This document shows positions 21,201-32,000 of a stretch of 64,000 nucleotides of DNA, one piece after another. A program made the translations under genes and the position numbers. Position 1 is the stretch's first letter. Each line of letters begins with the position of its first letter. Origin of the DNA: Branchiostoma floridae (taxonomy: Eukaryota > Chordata > Leptocardii > Amphioxiformes > Branchiostomatidae); contig NC_049992.1 in assembly GCF_000003815.2 (NCBI RefSeq), forward strand, positions 9,713,538 to 9,777,537. Direction: 5' to 3'. The notes below the pieces were generated by a model. That model ran no database searches. It was not told the origin of the DNA and saw only the letters and a list, made by a program, of their open reading frames with translations.

Positions 21201-21978
21201 CATAAATTCCTCAGTGTACTTGACATACAAATACAAACATAAAAGTTCATGTGTCTTCATCATCTTCATCTTGGAATGCCCCCAAATAGCCCCGCAAGGG
21301 GCAACGTAGGGGGTGGGGGGTTGAGGTTCCGGGTTAGGGCGGGCAGGCCTTCCGCCTGGCACGGAAGGACCCAACGGTGGGTGCCAGGCAGGGGCATTCC
21401 ATTCAGGAATAGTTCTTAGGAGAAAAGGAAAATCTATAACTGTCTGTACCTGCGTAGATGGGCTGGTATTTGAAGTGGTGGCTTCCTCGGTACGCTATTG
21501 GGCATGTTTAAGTTAACTGTGTGTGTTAATACAATTATTTACAAGTTTATAGAAAAAGGTTCGGTCTTCTAGAAAAATGTTCGGTGTTATTTACAAATCT
21601 ATAAAAAAATGTCTCTGTAACTGACTACCGATTGTCTCTGTTTCGACATGATAGTTTTAACCACTAAACCAACTCACATCTTCTTCGTAAGTAGTTGATA
21701 CGAACCCGTTTCTAAAGTTATCCAAACATCGGCGGAGATTGTTTCTTCTCCCCTTTCCAACACACACGTGTATTTTCCCATGTTGCCTTCGGTCCCAACG
21801 ACCAGGAGGTCGTGGTTTGGCAAAACGAAAATCGAACCAGAAAATGGCGGCGTCAGGAGTTCGTCTTCCCTGTACCAGTTTTGCCTGGAGATGTTGCCAT
21901 TTTGTGCAGAACAACCAATCAGGACAGTCTCGCCAGGACGCAGCGTCTTATTGGACGGTCTTTCCTTGAAGGACAACG
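15008..21978 (-). CDS. Gene B: Ig-Ig-trypsin-EGF-EGF-EGF-CCP-PAN mosaic serine protease (12 exons, both ends open)
   Basis: Exons, read on minus: 21978-21706, 21064-20777, 20558-20438, 20102-19956, 19592-19355, 19091-18931, 18383-18265, 18110-17961, 16658-16479, 15814-15704, 15556-15356, 15244-15008. They are phase-compatible and total about 742 codons. The first exon needs a donor in phase 1, so at least one upstream exon is missing; I found none between 22 and 28 kb. Gene A may supply it. A minimal terminal exon (about 14635-14625, three residues then TGA) would fit in phase after the PAN exon but is speculative. Donors after both Ig exons (GTTCGT, GTTGGT) are weak. Role inferred: secreted serine protease with recognition domains. 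The three exons from 16658 down could instead belong to a separate A-like gene copy. Confidence 0.7.
15356..15556 (-). CDS. CCP/sushi domain of gene B, copy of a gene A exon
   Basis: This 201-nt phase 1-1 exon encodes [35 protein letters not shown] and [19 protein letters not shown]. It differs from gene A exon 36482-36282 by only a few codons (for example YPTR against EPTH). The CCP cysteine and tryptophan pattern is intact. It lies directly after the copied EGF pair and before the PAN exon. Confidence 0.86.
15704..16658 (-). CDS. Two EGF domain exons of gene B, copies of gene A exons
   Basis: The exon at 16658-16479 (180 nt) encodes a Thr-rich linker ([19 protein letters not shown]) and an EGF ([14 protein letters not shown] to [14 protein letters not shown]). 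The exon at 15814-15704 (111 nt) encodes [20 protein letters not shown] and [15 protein letters not shown]. Both are phase 1-1 and match gene A exons 40468-40289 and 39753-39643 with only a few substitutions, including at the splice sites. The intron between them contains a LINE tail. Confidence 0.85.
16001..16336 (-). mobile_element. LINE 3' end fragment (same family as 44250-44645)
   Basis: The minus reading gives [34 protein letters not shown] and FPRTIVK, typical of the C-terminal end of CR1/L2-type reverse transcriptases. The UTR contains GCCGAAGGGCGGTTATACCG (reverse of the plus sequence near 16020) and ends in a TATAGATA-like microsatellite. It has internal deletions relative to the 44-kb copy and is a dead fragment in an intron of gene B. 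Confidence 0.75.
16985..17890. repeat. 42-bp minisatellite, about 21 copies, with an 84-bp higher-order period
   Basis: The monomer is GGTATATCACACTGAAATGG followed by CATCCCTGTCCTTGGTGCTGAA. From about 17170 to 17770, monomers with CACACTGAAATGG alternate strictly with monomers with CACATTGAAACGG, giving an 84-bp dimeric unit; the outer copies are more diverged. Because 42 is divisible by three and the unit lacks stops in several frames, long ORFs of about 300 residues appear on both strands. The array sits in the intron between EGF exons 17961-18110 and 16479-16658 of gene B, so I treat it as non-coding. Confidence 0.92.
17961..18110 (-). CDS. EGF domain following the protease in gene B
   Basis: This 150-nt phase 1-1 exon encodes [30 protein letters not shown] and [16 protein letters not shown]. 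It has six cysteines in EGF spacing. It follows the last protease exon with correct phase and ends at a consensus GTAAGT donor. An N-glycosylation sequon (NNS) lies at its start. Confidence 0.85.
18265..20558 (-). CDS. Trypsin-like (S1/PA clan) serine protease domain of gene B (5 exons)
   Basis: 20558-20438 encodes [20 protein letters not shown], the N-terminus of the catalytic domain, then FPWQAMLW. 20102-19956 carries the histidine in MTAAHCI. 19592-19355 carries the aspartate in SDIALLKL and ends in [13 protein letters not shown]. 19091-18931 carries the serine in [10 protein letters not shown]. 18383-18265 encodes GIVSWGDGC and GVYTRVHRF. The triad is complete, and the Asp six residues before the active serine predicts trypsin-like Arg/Lys preference. 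Phases 1-2-2-0-2-1 chain without a break. Oddity: the residue before VVGG is Phe, not Arg/Lys, so standard tryptic zymogen activation is not evident. Confidence 0.9.
18508..18615. repeat. Imperfect GTA trinucleotide repeat
   Basis: The stretch is dominated by TAG/GTA triplets with TCG and CAG interruptions. It lies in an intron of gene B, between protease exons 18931-19091 and 18265-18383. Confidence 0.85.
19690..19790 (-). mobile_element. Short dispersed GC-rich element (second copy at 57909-58010)
   Basis: The reverse complement of 19690-19790 contains CCTAGTCTCGCGAGAGAACA, GTAGATCATCTGCCCC and CCCCGCCTCTTTGAG. The plus strand at 57909-58010 contains CTAGTCTCGCGAGAGCACGG, GTAGATCTTCTGCCCC and CCCGCCTCCTTGTGG. 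The core CTCGCGAG is itself palindromic. Both copies are intronic, in genes B and D. Confidence 0.65.
20777..21978 (-). CDS. Two immunoglobulin domains of gene B
   Basis: The exon at 21978-21706 encodes [21 protein letters not shown] with [16 protein letters not shown] and [15 protein letters not shown]. The exon at 21064-20777 encodes [30 protein letters not shown] and [19 protein letters not shown]. Both show the Ig cysteine pair, the central tryptophan and the D/G-x-G-x-Y-x-C signature. Each is a 1-1 exon (273 and 288 nt). They immediately precede the catalytic domain, an unusual partner for a trypsin-fold protease. Confidence 0.83.
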
Positions 21979-22075
21979 CTGAAAAACGGAAAAAAACACG
22001 ACCTCATATCTTTGCCAAATAATGTTGACCTTGACGACTGCGCCAGGCGAGGTCAGCGCCCAATTGCAACGCTCT

Positions 22076-22596
22076 TAAAGGGGCATTCCACTGCAGAAGG
22101 GGGCGTTATATTCCAACAGATAATGTATCAACGAATACATGATTAGCCGACCTTTTATGGAATTCCACTTGTGACCAATTAAGGCGAAGTGTGACTGTAA
22201 AACAATATGACACTCACTAAACCCATGCAGACTCTACCCATGTATTTCCTATACGTGTAGACACTTCCTTTATCGTGAATATTTTCGGCATAAATGAGGG
22301 GCGCTAAGATATCAAATAACACATATTAAGACGTGTTTTTCTTACCGCCCCTTTGTAACCTAACTAAAGTCAGTCGTTGCCATGCACATTGTATTCAGCC
22401 ATAGGCTCAGAATGATTAATTCAATTGGAGGGTACTTGGGGAGCTTTGTAGAAGACTGAATGCTTTTTGATGCGCGTGGGGCGCCGGGGCTAACGGGTAC
22501 TTTATCGTATAATGTTATGTAGCATAATTTTGTCACTTCCTACAATTAATATCTATTGGAAAATAACAGTCCCGTCTGAAGTGGAATGCCCCTTTA
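22076..22596. mobile_element. 520-bp element with ~45-bp terminal inverted repeats
   Basis: The left end TAAAGGGGCATTCCACTGCA and following GGGGGCGTTATATTCCAACA are mirrored at the right end, whose reverse complement reads TAAAGGGGCATTCCACTTCA and then GACTGTTATTTTCCAATAGA. The interior has no coding capacity, so it is probably a non-autonomous DNA transposon. A related short end (GGAATGCCCC / GGGGCATTCC) brackets 21273-21401. Confidence 0.72.
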
Positions 22597-22599
22597 GGC

Positions 22600-23985
22600 T
22601 TAGGTCACAATTCGAAAAAGGGGCCCTGCCGGGCAATTCACGGGCTGTTTTTGGCACTTTCGGGCGTGCCCCCTGCGTTGCCCTGTGGGACACCTCGCGG
22701 CTGCCGGGGTATTTTGAGGCCCGGCCGGGACCCTGGTTCAATTTAAGTCTGAGTTAAAATGAACCAGGGACCCGCTCGTACAACCACCCCGAGACCTAAT
22801 CGTGACAACACCGAGAGGGACCCCTCCGGTTGCCGGCAGTCTGTCGGAATAAATTCGTTACGTCAAAGACCAGGTTTACGGAATAAAAGTGTGTAATTCG
22901 TAACACCGGGTCAAATATGTGACGTCACAGATCACGTGAAAGGACAAAAGCCGTGAACTTACACGTATCACACAGTTCTCGTATTACAGTGGAGTTAAGT
23001 GCATAGCGCTATACCAAGGGAAAGGAGAAGAACAGGGGAAACAGCCCTTAGCCCACTAGGCAGGCGGAAGAATTCAGCAACAGAAACTTCTGCAGACAAG
23101 GGCTGAACAGAGGGGGATAGGACAACACACCACGCAACAGACCACATAATAGGCTGCATCACTGAGAAGCAGGACGAACAGATAGCCTCCTTCATAGAAA
23201 GCTTCTATGTTTTTTACGATATTACAACCCCAGACTATAGAAACAAGCTGAAGAAAGATGTTTGGCTGAAGAAGGACGTTTCCTCTGCAATTGGCCGACG
23301 GAACGCCAAACTTGCAGTCATTCGGACCCATAAGCCATTTTTTTTCGTTTTACAAATATAAAAATATAGGCCTCAACAGTTTGGCAAGTCATCCGCCGAC
23401 ATTAAAAATTCCAATAACATGTTTATTTAGTTTAGTTTAGAAACGTAACAGTGCCGCACGTCAGTGCGAGTGCGAGGAAAAGTTGGCGAAAAAAACCGTG
23501 CCGCAGTGAACGGACCCCGACGTACCGCACCAGTACTCCAAGTTCAATGATGTACTACCTTAAGTGAATGCAGGCAATGCTTGTTTTTATACCCCTTAAA
23601 GAGTGCCCACCAGGAGCCTGCCTGGTTCCCTGCCGTTGTTCGCAGGGCATGCGGCAGGGACCCTACAACTGCCCCACCGGGCTGTGAGAGACAAACGTTA
23701 CCCTGTCGGACCCCGCAGGGGTGACTACAGGACACCGTCAGAACATCTGACGGGTGTCTGCCGGAGACGAACCTAGGAAGGTGGAAATTTTTTAAAGAAA
23801 AATGACGGGGTGCCCGCCGGAACACTCCGGGACCCCCATGGGGCAGCGCGAAGGCAACGTTTGATTGTGACCACGACAGCCGGTAAACAGCCGGTGTCCG
23901 CCCGACTTCAGAGCCCGGCCGGGGCTACATCCCTGACGGGCACCGGGCCAATTGTGACCCTAGCCTTAACCAGCAAAGCCAAGGC
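22600..23985. mobile_element. Possible ~1.4-kb GC-rich element with short inverted ends
   Basis: The left end has TTAGGTCACAATT and the right end, reversed, has CTAGGGTCACAATTG. Both are followed inward by GC-rich sequence with GCCGGG words. No transposase is seen. The pairing is short and could be chance. Confidence 0.3.
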
Positions 23986-24308
23986 ACGACTCTTTCTTAC
24001 TGATTGTGAAAACAACGCCTTTATATGCATAAATTATACCACACAAACAAACAGACAGGCAGGCAGACAAACAGCTAAGAAAAAAATAACGTTCTTGGTA
24101 ATGTATACAATATCGCTTGACATTTGACAAATATAACTTTATGCGTCATTTTTAGCTTGGGCACTCTTCTTAGAATACTTACGTCCAGTTTCCCTCCTCA
24201 GTCTGTAATGTTCTCGACTTTCGCTCAAAAGAAGTCCAGGCACACTGCAGATATATAAAACAAAAACGACAGAAAACTTTCTCAATGTAACATGTAACAT
24301 ACATTCTC

Positions 24309-24508
24309 ATAATTCCACCAGGTTCCATTATACCGCCACCTCAAAAAACGTTGTTATAGGGGCCTTCTCAAGATTGTCTTCAACACCTAAATATCTGAAT
24401 TGTATAACATTTAAGATATTTAACATTCGGTGCTCAAGACAATCTTGGGAAGACCTTTATACTAACGTTTTTTGAGGTGGCGGTATAATGGCACCTGGTG
24501 GAATTATA
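24309..24508. mobile_element. 200-bp foldback element (MITE)
   Basis: The left arm AATTCCACCAGGTTCCATTA, GCCACCTCAAAAAACGTT and CTCAAGATTGTCTT is mirrored by the right arm, whose reverse complement is AATTCCACCAGGTGCCATTA, GCCACCTCAAAAAACGTT and CCCAAGATTGTCTT. The arms are about 75 bp with a handful of mismatches and a ~45-bp loop. Confidence 0.85.
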
Positions 24509-24780
24509 ATAGTCGATGTGAGGCACAAGAACACATAGAGTCTAAGTAGTTGGCCTTAGTCACAAATCATGGCAATGAGACGAATTCAGAATACATGGAC
24601 CTCAATTGTTTAAGATTTAAACCCATTTAATCATCAACATTTCCATCCTCTTTTCTAGTCGTTTCTGTTGCCAATAACTTAGAATTTCTTAGCGTTCTAA
24701 CATCTAGACTTTTAGATTTCTGGCTACTTGTATCTAACGTTTACTTTAAGCAGTTCACCAGCATTTAGTATTGATTATCA

Positions 24781-25017
24781 CGTAGGTCTTGCGGGTGATC
24801 TGTAAAAACGGTATACAGTATAAGTACTGTTGGTAACGTTAAATACAGCTACAACACGTCTTTCTGCAGTCCCAGATGGTTTTACAACACTGACAGCTCT
24901 AATGTTTCCAAACAGTTCAACATAACGTGCCTTGGACTGGTACCAAGTAAAATAGTCACTCAGATTACCCTTAATGTTTAGTTTCAAGGCTGTTATGTTC
25001 CAGATGTCACAGTCAGC
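24781..25017 (-). other. Coding-like fragment of unknown identity
   Basis: On minus an open frame begins after a possible AG at 25018 and reads ADCDIWNITALKLNIKG, then DYFTWYQSKARYVELFGN and AERRVVAVFNVTNSTY, ending in a stop near 24780. The composition (W, Y, C, N-glycosylation sequons) looks like a real extracellular protein more than random ORF. I recognise no family. The acceptor is pyrimidine-poor. It might be a decayed gene or transposon fragment, or an exon in the A-B spacer. Confidence 0.25.
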
Positions 25018-26390
25018 TAGGTAACTAGAATATGTGTACGTACATGTAGGAATGGGGAAATAACTAGGGAACTAGTGCGACTGTCACTTATGGCTTTCCA
25101 AACAAAAAGCAGATTATGACTGACCGATGGGCAGCTGTACAGACCATCTACTGTGTACGTACGACGTATGTGGCAACACATTTATGGCTCTTATGGTCGG
25201 TGTTTGCCTGAATAAGCGCCAATCGTCAGTCATGCGTTTCAAATCTAAACAAGAGTTTGGAGACCTTATCCCTCCATGAAATATTCTGATTATGCAAATG
25301 ACATATCTGAACAATTTATGCTTGTTTATGTACACCTTTCACTAAGTTACACAGGTCACAATGTTGACAGCCCAATCATTTACTACACATACTAAGAAGA
25401 ACTAGGACACTTTCACATGAATTATGCAAATTAGGGACTTTCACATGAATTAAATATATGCATAATTAGCATCTGCTTATCTTCCACCTGCCACAAACTA
25501 CATATGTACCATGTATTTGAGTCCTATATTGGAAAACACTGTAAATATGCAAATTAAGCCCAAATTTGCATGATTTGCACATCATTATGTAAACCTCTGC
25601 CACAGGTACCTGCATACCAAATATCATGGAAAACCATAATTCCTATGTTCCATTATGCTCCTTGGAAGATTTTGACAAAAACGCCCTGCAGTTTCAGAGC
25701 AAGCTGCTAGGAGGCCCAAACATACACCACTTCTTCATTACATCATAAGCTATCTGTCACCAAAAAAATCAAGACCATAGCATGTCCAGGTAAAAAGACA
25801 CAAAAAATTGAAGTTATGCTGCAGTACCAAGGGTAACTTTCGTAACTTGTATACAAAATCTTTACTTTGGTATTTCTAGATTTTTTACTCACTTACCTTG
25901 CAAATCCTGTCTTGAAGAAGGTCTGTGCTGTTACGTAAAGGACAAGAACTCTTGAAAGGAGATTAAAACTCATGACGCCATTAAATAGGGCCAAACGCAT
26001 GCAGAACCTACACAGAGCCCGTCTTGGTTGATGGAACGTGGGCCCAAAGCGCGACCCAAAGTCCTGGTAGTCCTGTTAGTTGGAAAAGACCCAGAAGTGG
26101 TGGCTCATGTAACTTACCCGGAAGCTCCTTAAGCAAAGCATTGGGTGTAAAGCGAACTTGTAAATCCCTCAAGACAAATGCTTCTCATGTTTTGGGAAGG
26201 AGTGACTTGTTTTGAACTTGGGGGAAGGGGGATGTGAAGAAGGAAACGTTTGCGGAACTGCAATGTAAAGAACAGCTGTTGCGTCTGCAGGAAGTGATTA
26301 AGAAGCAGCGTTCAGATGGAAATGATATAGGATGCAGGAATAGGGAAGTGAAGAGAAAGAAACGAGATAACATCAAATGAAATGAAATAT

Positions 26391-26587
26391 AACGCTAGTT
26401 TACCTTTATCCGCGGGTAACCTATATCCGTTGTATTTAAACAGGGCATTGTGGGATATCACGGCAACGGGCGGTGGTCTCAAACTGCAATATTTTGAAAC
26501 CCTCGTCCACCGACGTGATACACCTAAATACCGTGTGATAAATGCAACGGATATAGGTGACCCCACGGCTAAAAGTGAATTAGCGTT
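26391..26587. mobile_element. MITE family 2, copy 1 (second copy at 50139-50340)
   Basis: The arms AACGCTAGTTTACCTTTATC and CCTATATCCGTTGTATTTAA are mirrored by the right end, reverse AACGCTAATTCACTTTTAGC and CCTATATCCGTTGCATTTAT. It shares ends and the central GTTTGAAACC / CAAACTGCAA words with the 50-kb copy. It has no coding capacity. Confidence 0.8.
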
Positions 26588-27082
26588 ACTACTGACCTGA
26601 CTGCTGTATTGCCTATCAAGTGAAATGTTTATAATGACGTGGGGGAAGTGAAGAAATCTGTTGAACAAGTAAATGTGGTGATTGTGTACTATTGTAGGGC
26701 TCCTGGAATTCTATTAGCTGTTAGAGATAAACGTGATGACTAACTCATCTATTTGCCAGTTGTATACATGCATGTATCTGCCATATGGCATGTATCTAAA
26801 TCACTCAAGAATGTTATCAAGCTAGTAAAGAAATCTACATTCCTTATACAATGAACTAAACCATGTATCTGAAACTCCATCTGTCCTTACATTTACAACT
26901 GTTTTAAGAATCGAGAGGAAGTTGAACCTGTACATCCTAGCACACATTTGTAGTTGCATGTGAATGTAGCAAGATAAGACGTTCTTACCACACAAGTACT
27001 AGTAATTGCACAAAGATTATTTAGAAGTATCTAGAACTTGACCTGCACTTAGCTTTTGAGAGCAGAAACGTACAATAAAGGT

Positions 27083-27125
27083 ATTCATTCATTCTTTCAT
27101 TCATTCATTCATCCATTCATTCATT
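27083..27125. repeat. (ATTC)n microsatellite
   Basis: About ten ATTC units with two interruptions. It lies in the spacer between genes A and B. Confidence 0.9.
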
Positions 27126-27827
27126 ATCGGATTGTTGTGTAGAAATGGCAACACATCAAAATATGACATTGTAAGACATTGTAATATTTACGCAACAAGG
27201 AAACAGAACTTCCAACAGCCATCGCAAAGGAATTAATGAAGTAAACGTGTTTGAAAAGTAGACGACAACGGCCCAGGATTGACTATCAAATTTGTCGAGT
27301 TTATTACATTGTTTATTCTCTTCGTGGCTCAAAACAGTGCGGGAACTGTTTATTGATATCTCCATGTTCATCAGCGTTATTTTGTTCGAAATTATGGTTA
27401 TTACATTGGATATACCAGCAGATTACTTTTTTCCTGCAATGCAATGTTTTTTTTATAGACAATTAACTGTCATGTTAAAAGAATCGGCATATGTACACGA
27501 TGATATTCATTGTTCTTTCCATACATTTCTGGGTTACTAGCTATAATGTATCAATGTCTAAACTTTTTGTTCTAGTCTGTCGACGTGAAGTCATTTTGTA
27601 GTTTTAATATTTGCTATATCCTTCATGCATTTTTGTACGTAAATGAGTTCAACGACATTTCGTCTTCATTGCTTGTGTCTATTTCGCCGTGTCCTTCGCA
27701 ATCTGTGCTGTACTACTCCTCGTCCTCCTGCATGAAAGACAAAACAAAAACACCATGTTGATGATTTTGATAAATTCCACTTACATGTAGACAAGCTACA
27801 CATCAAAACTTAACGGTACACTTATTT

Positions 27828-27850
27828 CTTTTTATTTATTTATTAATCTT
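27828..27850 (-). terminator. Candidate polyadenylation signals for gene A
   Basis: On the minus strand the sequence reads two or three overlapping AATAAA hexamers (plus TTTTATTTATTTATT). It lies about 320 bases after the gene A stop codon at 28165. Position and strand fit a gene A 3' end. AT-rich chance occurrence is possible. Confidence 0.4.
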
Positions 27851-28164
27851 TCAGGGTAGTCCCTACAGTTTTGATAAAACTGTTTTCCAAGGGAAACTTA
27901 TATTCAAGTTTCCCAATATCAAACTCAAAGACATCACGTTCTGAGAATGCAAGTTACACATTTAACTTGCCAACAGGTATTTGGTAGAGCTTTGATCTTG
28001 ACCTACCAATTGTCTTTAGCTATTGGAAAATAAGTGTGTTTGCCTGATAAACAAATCATCTTTCACGTCTACAGACAATTAGTTGATATCAAGATTGTGC
28101 GAACGCACGTTTGTTAATTCATTAATGATCGAGAAAAACAAAGGAAGACCATTATAATGACAAT

Positions 28165-28974
28165 TTAGTCGGTGAGGAAACCTTGATGACGAACCTCTGC
28201 GATGCTGATGGTGACCTTCCTGTCATGGCTGCCTGCTATGTTTGTCGCCACACACTTGTAGAGACCCTCATCCTCAGCCCGCATCTCGGCAATGGTCAGC
28301 CTCACGATCTTGTGGTCCTCGTGATCATCCTCTCCTTCAACTTCTTCCAAGTCTAAGATGTCTGGAAAGAGCATGTGCTTATAAGACTAAGTATGCTGCA
28401 CTGGTTGGTCTAATAGATCCCTTGTACATGTTTTTAATAGTAATAAATTGCTTTCGTTGAGTTAATGCATAATTACTGTAACTACAATTGATAACCAAAA
28501 ACGTTATAAAGCTCCTGAGCAAGATGAAAAAGACATTTTTGTTGAAGAGATTGTTGTTATCATCTGTTTCAAAAGAAATCCATGGGCGCACTTCTATACA
28601 TTTGGTCCTACAATGTATGGTCAATCGGTTTGGCTGCATACCACTCAAGCTCATTGCTTTAAACTAACTCAAGAAAGAAGCATAGTCTTCCTTATTTTGC
28701 TTGTTGTACTACAAAACATGACAGAAAGGCTCAAAGCATTATTGCTTGTCGATCGTCCTCGTCAGAAACGTTCACGAACAACAGGACATGATCATGATTG
28801 GTCATTCAGAAAAGTGAATGTCGTATCATGTTAACGTTTTACCTTCGCTTCCATCTTTCACCCATGTTACGGAGGGGAGAGGCCGTCCCCTCGCATGGCA
28901 GTCCAGGGTCACCTTCTGCCCATCGTCAACTTGAACTTGTCTGAACAGCCCGTGAGACAGGACCCGCGGAGCAG
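28165..28974 (-). CDS. Immunoglobulin domain at the C-terminus of gene A (2 exons)
   Basis: The exon at 28974-28843 encodes VLSHGLFRQVQVDDGQKVTL, then DCHARGRPLPSVTWVKDG, an I-set-like first half with the Cys and Trp. The exon at 28361-28165 encodes an acidic insert (EEVEGEDDHEDH) and EDEGLYKCVATNIAGSHDRK, then reads to a TAA at 28165. The acidic insert between the half-domains is unusual. If the stop is used, the protein ends ten residues after the Ig fold. Confidence 0.8.
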
Positions 28975-29023
28975 CTAAGTTCAAACAAATCACAATGTTT
29001 TATCCATAGCCAACACCAATGTC

Positions 29024-29057
<34 letters not shown>

Positions 29058-32000
29058 GGGAGGATTAATTGATTGACTGAACACTTTACTAGCTTTCATA
29101 ACTGATGCAATATCAAACATTTTCATAGCTGATGTTATGTCTTATTATACATCTATTCATCTTATTTCTGTTTTCGTTCAGTAGTGTAGTACTCTCAGGC
29201 TATGTACTGCTATTTAGAGAGGCCTTGTGTAAGAACATACAAACAATGCAATACATACAAAGCAAAAACGGTCTCAAGAGATGAAAGACCAAAATCATAG
29301 CATCTAACCGTAGAATTATTATGGAAAGGTCACGGATTGTAACATAGAAATAAATCTGGTTAGCAACAAACAATTTTAATCAAATAAGAGGGCTACAATG
29401 ACCTGTGTGCAGACACAAACTTTGAGATGCCAAGTCAGAAGTTCAGGTGGTAACACCAAATTAATCTCATAAAGGTCGAACAAACTAGGCATGCTGTTCA
29501 AAACATTGTAAAGATTTAAATCATTGTAATGTAATTTTTGAATGTAACTTAAGTTCATCTGTGACGGTTGTCAACATTATGCTACATGTACAATCCTCTG
29601 GTCCTTCTCAATTTGAAATGACCCAAAGCCTAACAGAGACGGGAGCCGATACCGACTGCCAAGCACATTTGACTCTTTGCTGACGTCACACTTCCGTTCC
29701 GGATGTGTGACTAATAGGCTCTGGGTCATTTCAACTTGAGAAGGATCAGAGGACTGATCAAAAGCTTGTTGGTAAGCGCTTTATTTTGTCCACGAATATA
29801 TGGTGACATTAGTTTGCTGCAAACGTACCGACACAATCTTCCTCTGAGACAGTCCCATCGCTGGTGGTGTTGGTGTTCTTCGGGCACCACAGGCAGCTGG
29901 TTTGGCCAGCGAGCGGTTGGTAGAAGCCTTGTCGGCATGGCATGCACTCTGGTCCCAGCCCCGTGTCTGATGAAGTGCCCGGAGGACACATGCCTGAGAG
30001 AGGGACAAGAAAGATGGAATACGAGCTTAAATGACACTCGAGTTCCACACATAATTCGGTTGGCACTGCATGACATCATGGCACAATTCGTACTCAAATC
30101 CAAACCAGCGCTCCATTCCATCCAATAATAAAGCGTCAGTGCTACATGGAATGATTCTAGTAAAATTGACTGAGCAACACAATACCTAAAAGATAAGTTG
30201 GATATACATGGCCACTAACAGCTTCAATTTTAACATTGCTTATGACATTGTATAAGAATCTTGAGAAATTGACAGAATGGCATACGATTGAAGCACGACA
30301 CTGTACGTAACACATCTACCTCATGAGTCCTGTGCTGTGTGTCACCAAGAAATCTTTGCATCATATTGAAAAACATTATTGAAAAACATTATCAACAACA
30401 ACAACATAATCACCATAACAGTTTTCTTCTCTCTTGACTCCAGCTTCAGTGGTGTTAGTCCCGTTTGGGCAGTTGTTGCAAGAGACCTGGCCCGTCAGGT
30501 TTTGATAGGAACCGACCGGACAGTCCACACACTTCGGTCCGCCCGTGGTGACGGCCCAGGAGGTACCCGATGGGCAACTGACTGAAGAGGAGCGACAAAC
30601 CCGTAATTGTTAAGGCCCCCTTTTCACTAGATGGCAATCGTGCTGCGCTCTCACTGCAACCTAAATAGGATATGTGTAACTTTTACTTTCACAGTTTACA
30701 TATCATACAAAACGTAAAAGTATGACTGAGAAGACAACAAAACACAAAAAGGATAAAAGATTCGTTTCTTTTCTATACAATTCGTTGAGTGATATGTCAA
30801 ATTTTACGTCGCAGCGAGAGCGCCATCCTAGTGGAAAGGGGGTATTAGGGAACATTTCTACATTTGCTCATCTTTCCTGGTAATGTTTAATACCGACAAC
30901 ACCGCGTTGCGAATAACATCTTGTGAACTTCCTACCCATAGTGAGAATTCAATGACCTTTCCTGGATACTTGCCAGAAATGCAGTCCCGTATGTAACATT
31001 TCGTAGGAAGGACTGAAAAGTGTATTTCACATCTACAACATTTGATAGCATTTTAAATTCGGTGTTCTTGATCTTGATACAAAAATCAGAATGACATTCC
31101 TTACCACAAACTGTCTTGCCCCGCCTCTGCTTCGTCACCGATCCAGGTCGGCACATCTTCCCCAGAACGGCTGCAACTTGTTCGGAAACCTCTATATGAT
31201 TTGAAAATATGGATCAAAGCATATCAATAGTTACCACTTTATCGTGTTATTTTTCAACTAAATCAAGGATGGATGACGAAAAAAGCTTCCTCCTGTAGAC
31301 AATATGTCATAGAGGATGCAATGAAAATCATTTCTTTGCTATGATTTTGCAGGATGTTGCAAATGTCCTCTGGAAAAGAGAATCGGACGTAACTAACTGA
31401 CTAGCTGCGAAATACTTTTCCACCGTCTGCCTTCAATAAATGATATAATACCTGTATATATCAAGTTCAGTCTATCAGAAAAAGTACTTTGAAGACAGAA
31501 GTTAATAAGTTACATGTTTCTGTACAATACTAATGACATGTTGCTAGATAAACAACAGCTTGTATTTCAGGGCCATGCTTTCTGCTTCCTTTGCAACAAT
31601 GGTAGTCAGTGTTTTCATAACATCATCTCACCGACGCAGTCAGGAACCCTTGGCGTCGGTTTCCATTCGCCGGCCTGGTCACAGGTGTACATGTCGGCAG
31701 CATCCTCTTCGAACGGTGCAAATCCCGGGTCGCAGCTCAACTGGCAAAACTTCCCCAGAAACCAACTATCGCAGCTCAGATCGCCGTTGGCTGGTGGCAC
31801 AAGCTCTTTGCATTCCTTCTCTGTATGAATAATCGGTTTGTCATGGCAAGGAAGATTCATTGTTCATGGTTCATTCATTATCACTATTTCATCACCATTA
31901 GAAATACCAAAAAAAATTATTACACTTCACGACGAAATACATAAATAAAGAGTTACCGTTGCAAATGCCTGCTAGCTAGCTACATGTATCAAAACTATTA

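Larger units (their letters stand above)
21979..28164. other. 6.2-kb stretch between gene B and gene A, no confident exon
   Basis: This is either a large intron (if A and B are one gene) or an intergenic spacer. It holds a TIR element at 22076-22596, a GC-rich foldback-like region about 22600-23985, the foldback at 24309-24508, a coding-like fragment at 24781-25017, a MITE at 26391-26587, a CATT microsatellite, and possible poly(A) signals near 27830-27845 for gene A. About 25030-26380 and 26600-27080 show nothing recognisable. Confidence 0.55.

Noticed and set aside
26024-27540. Small plus-strand ORFs (26024-26215, 27251-27540)
   Set aside because: No domain, no splice context and AT-driven composition; one overlaps a MITE.
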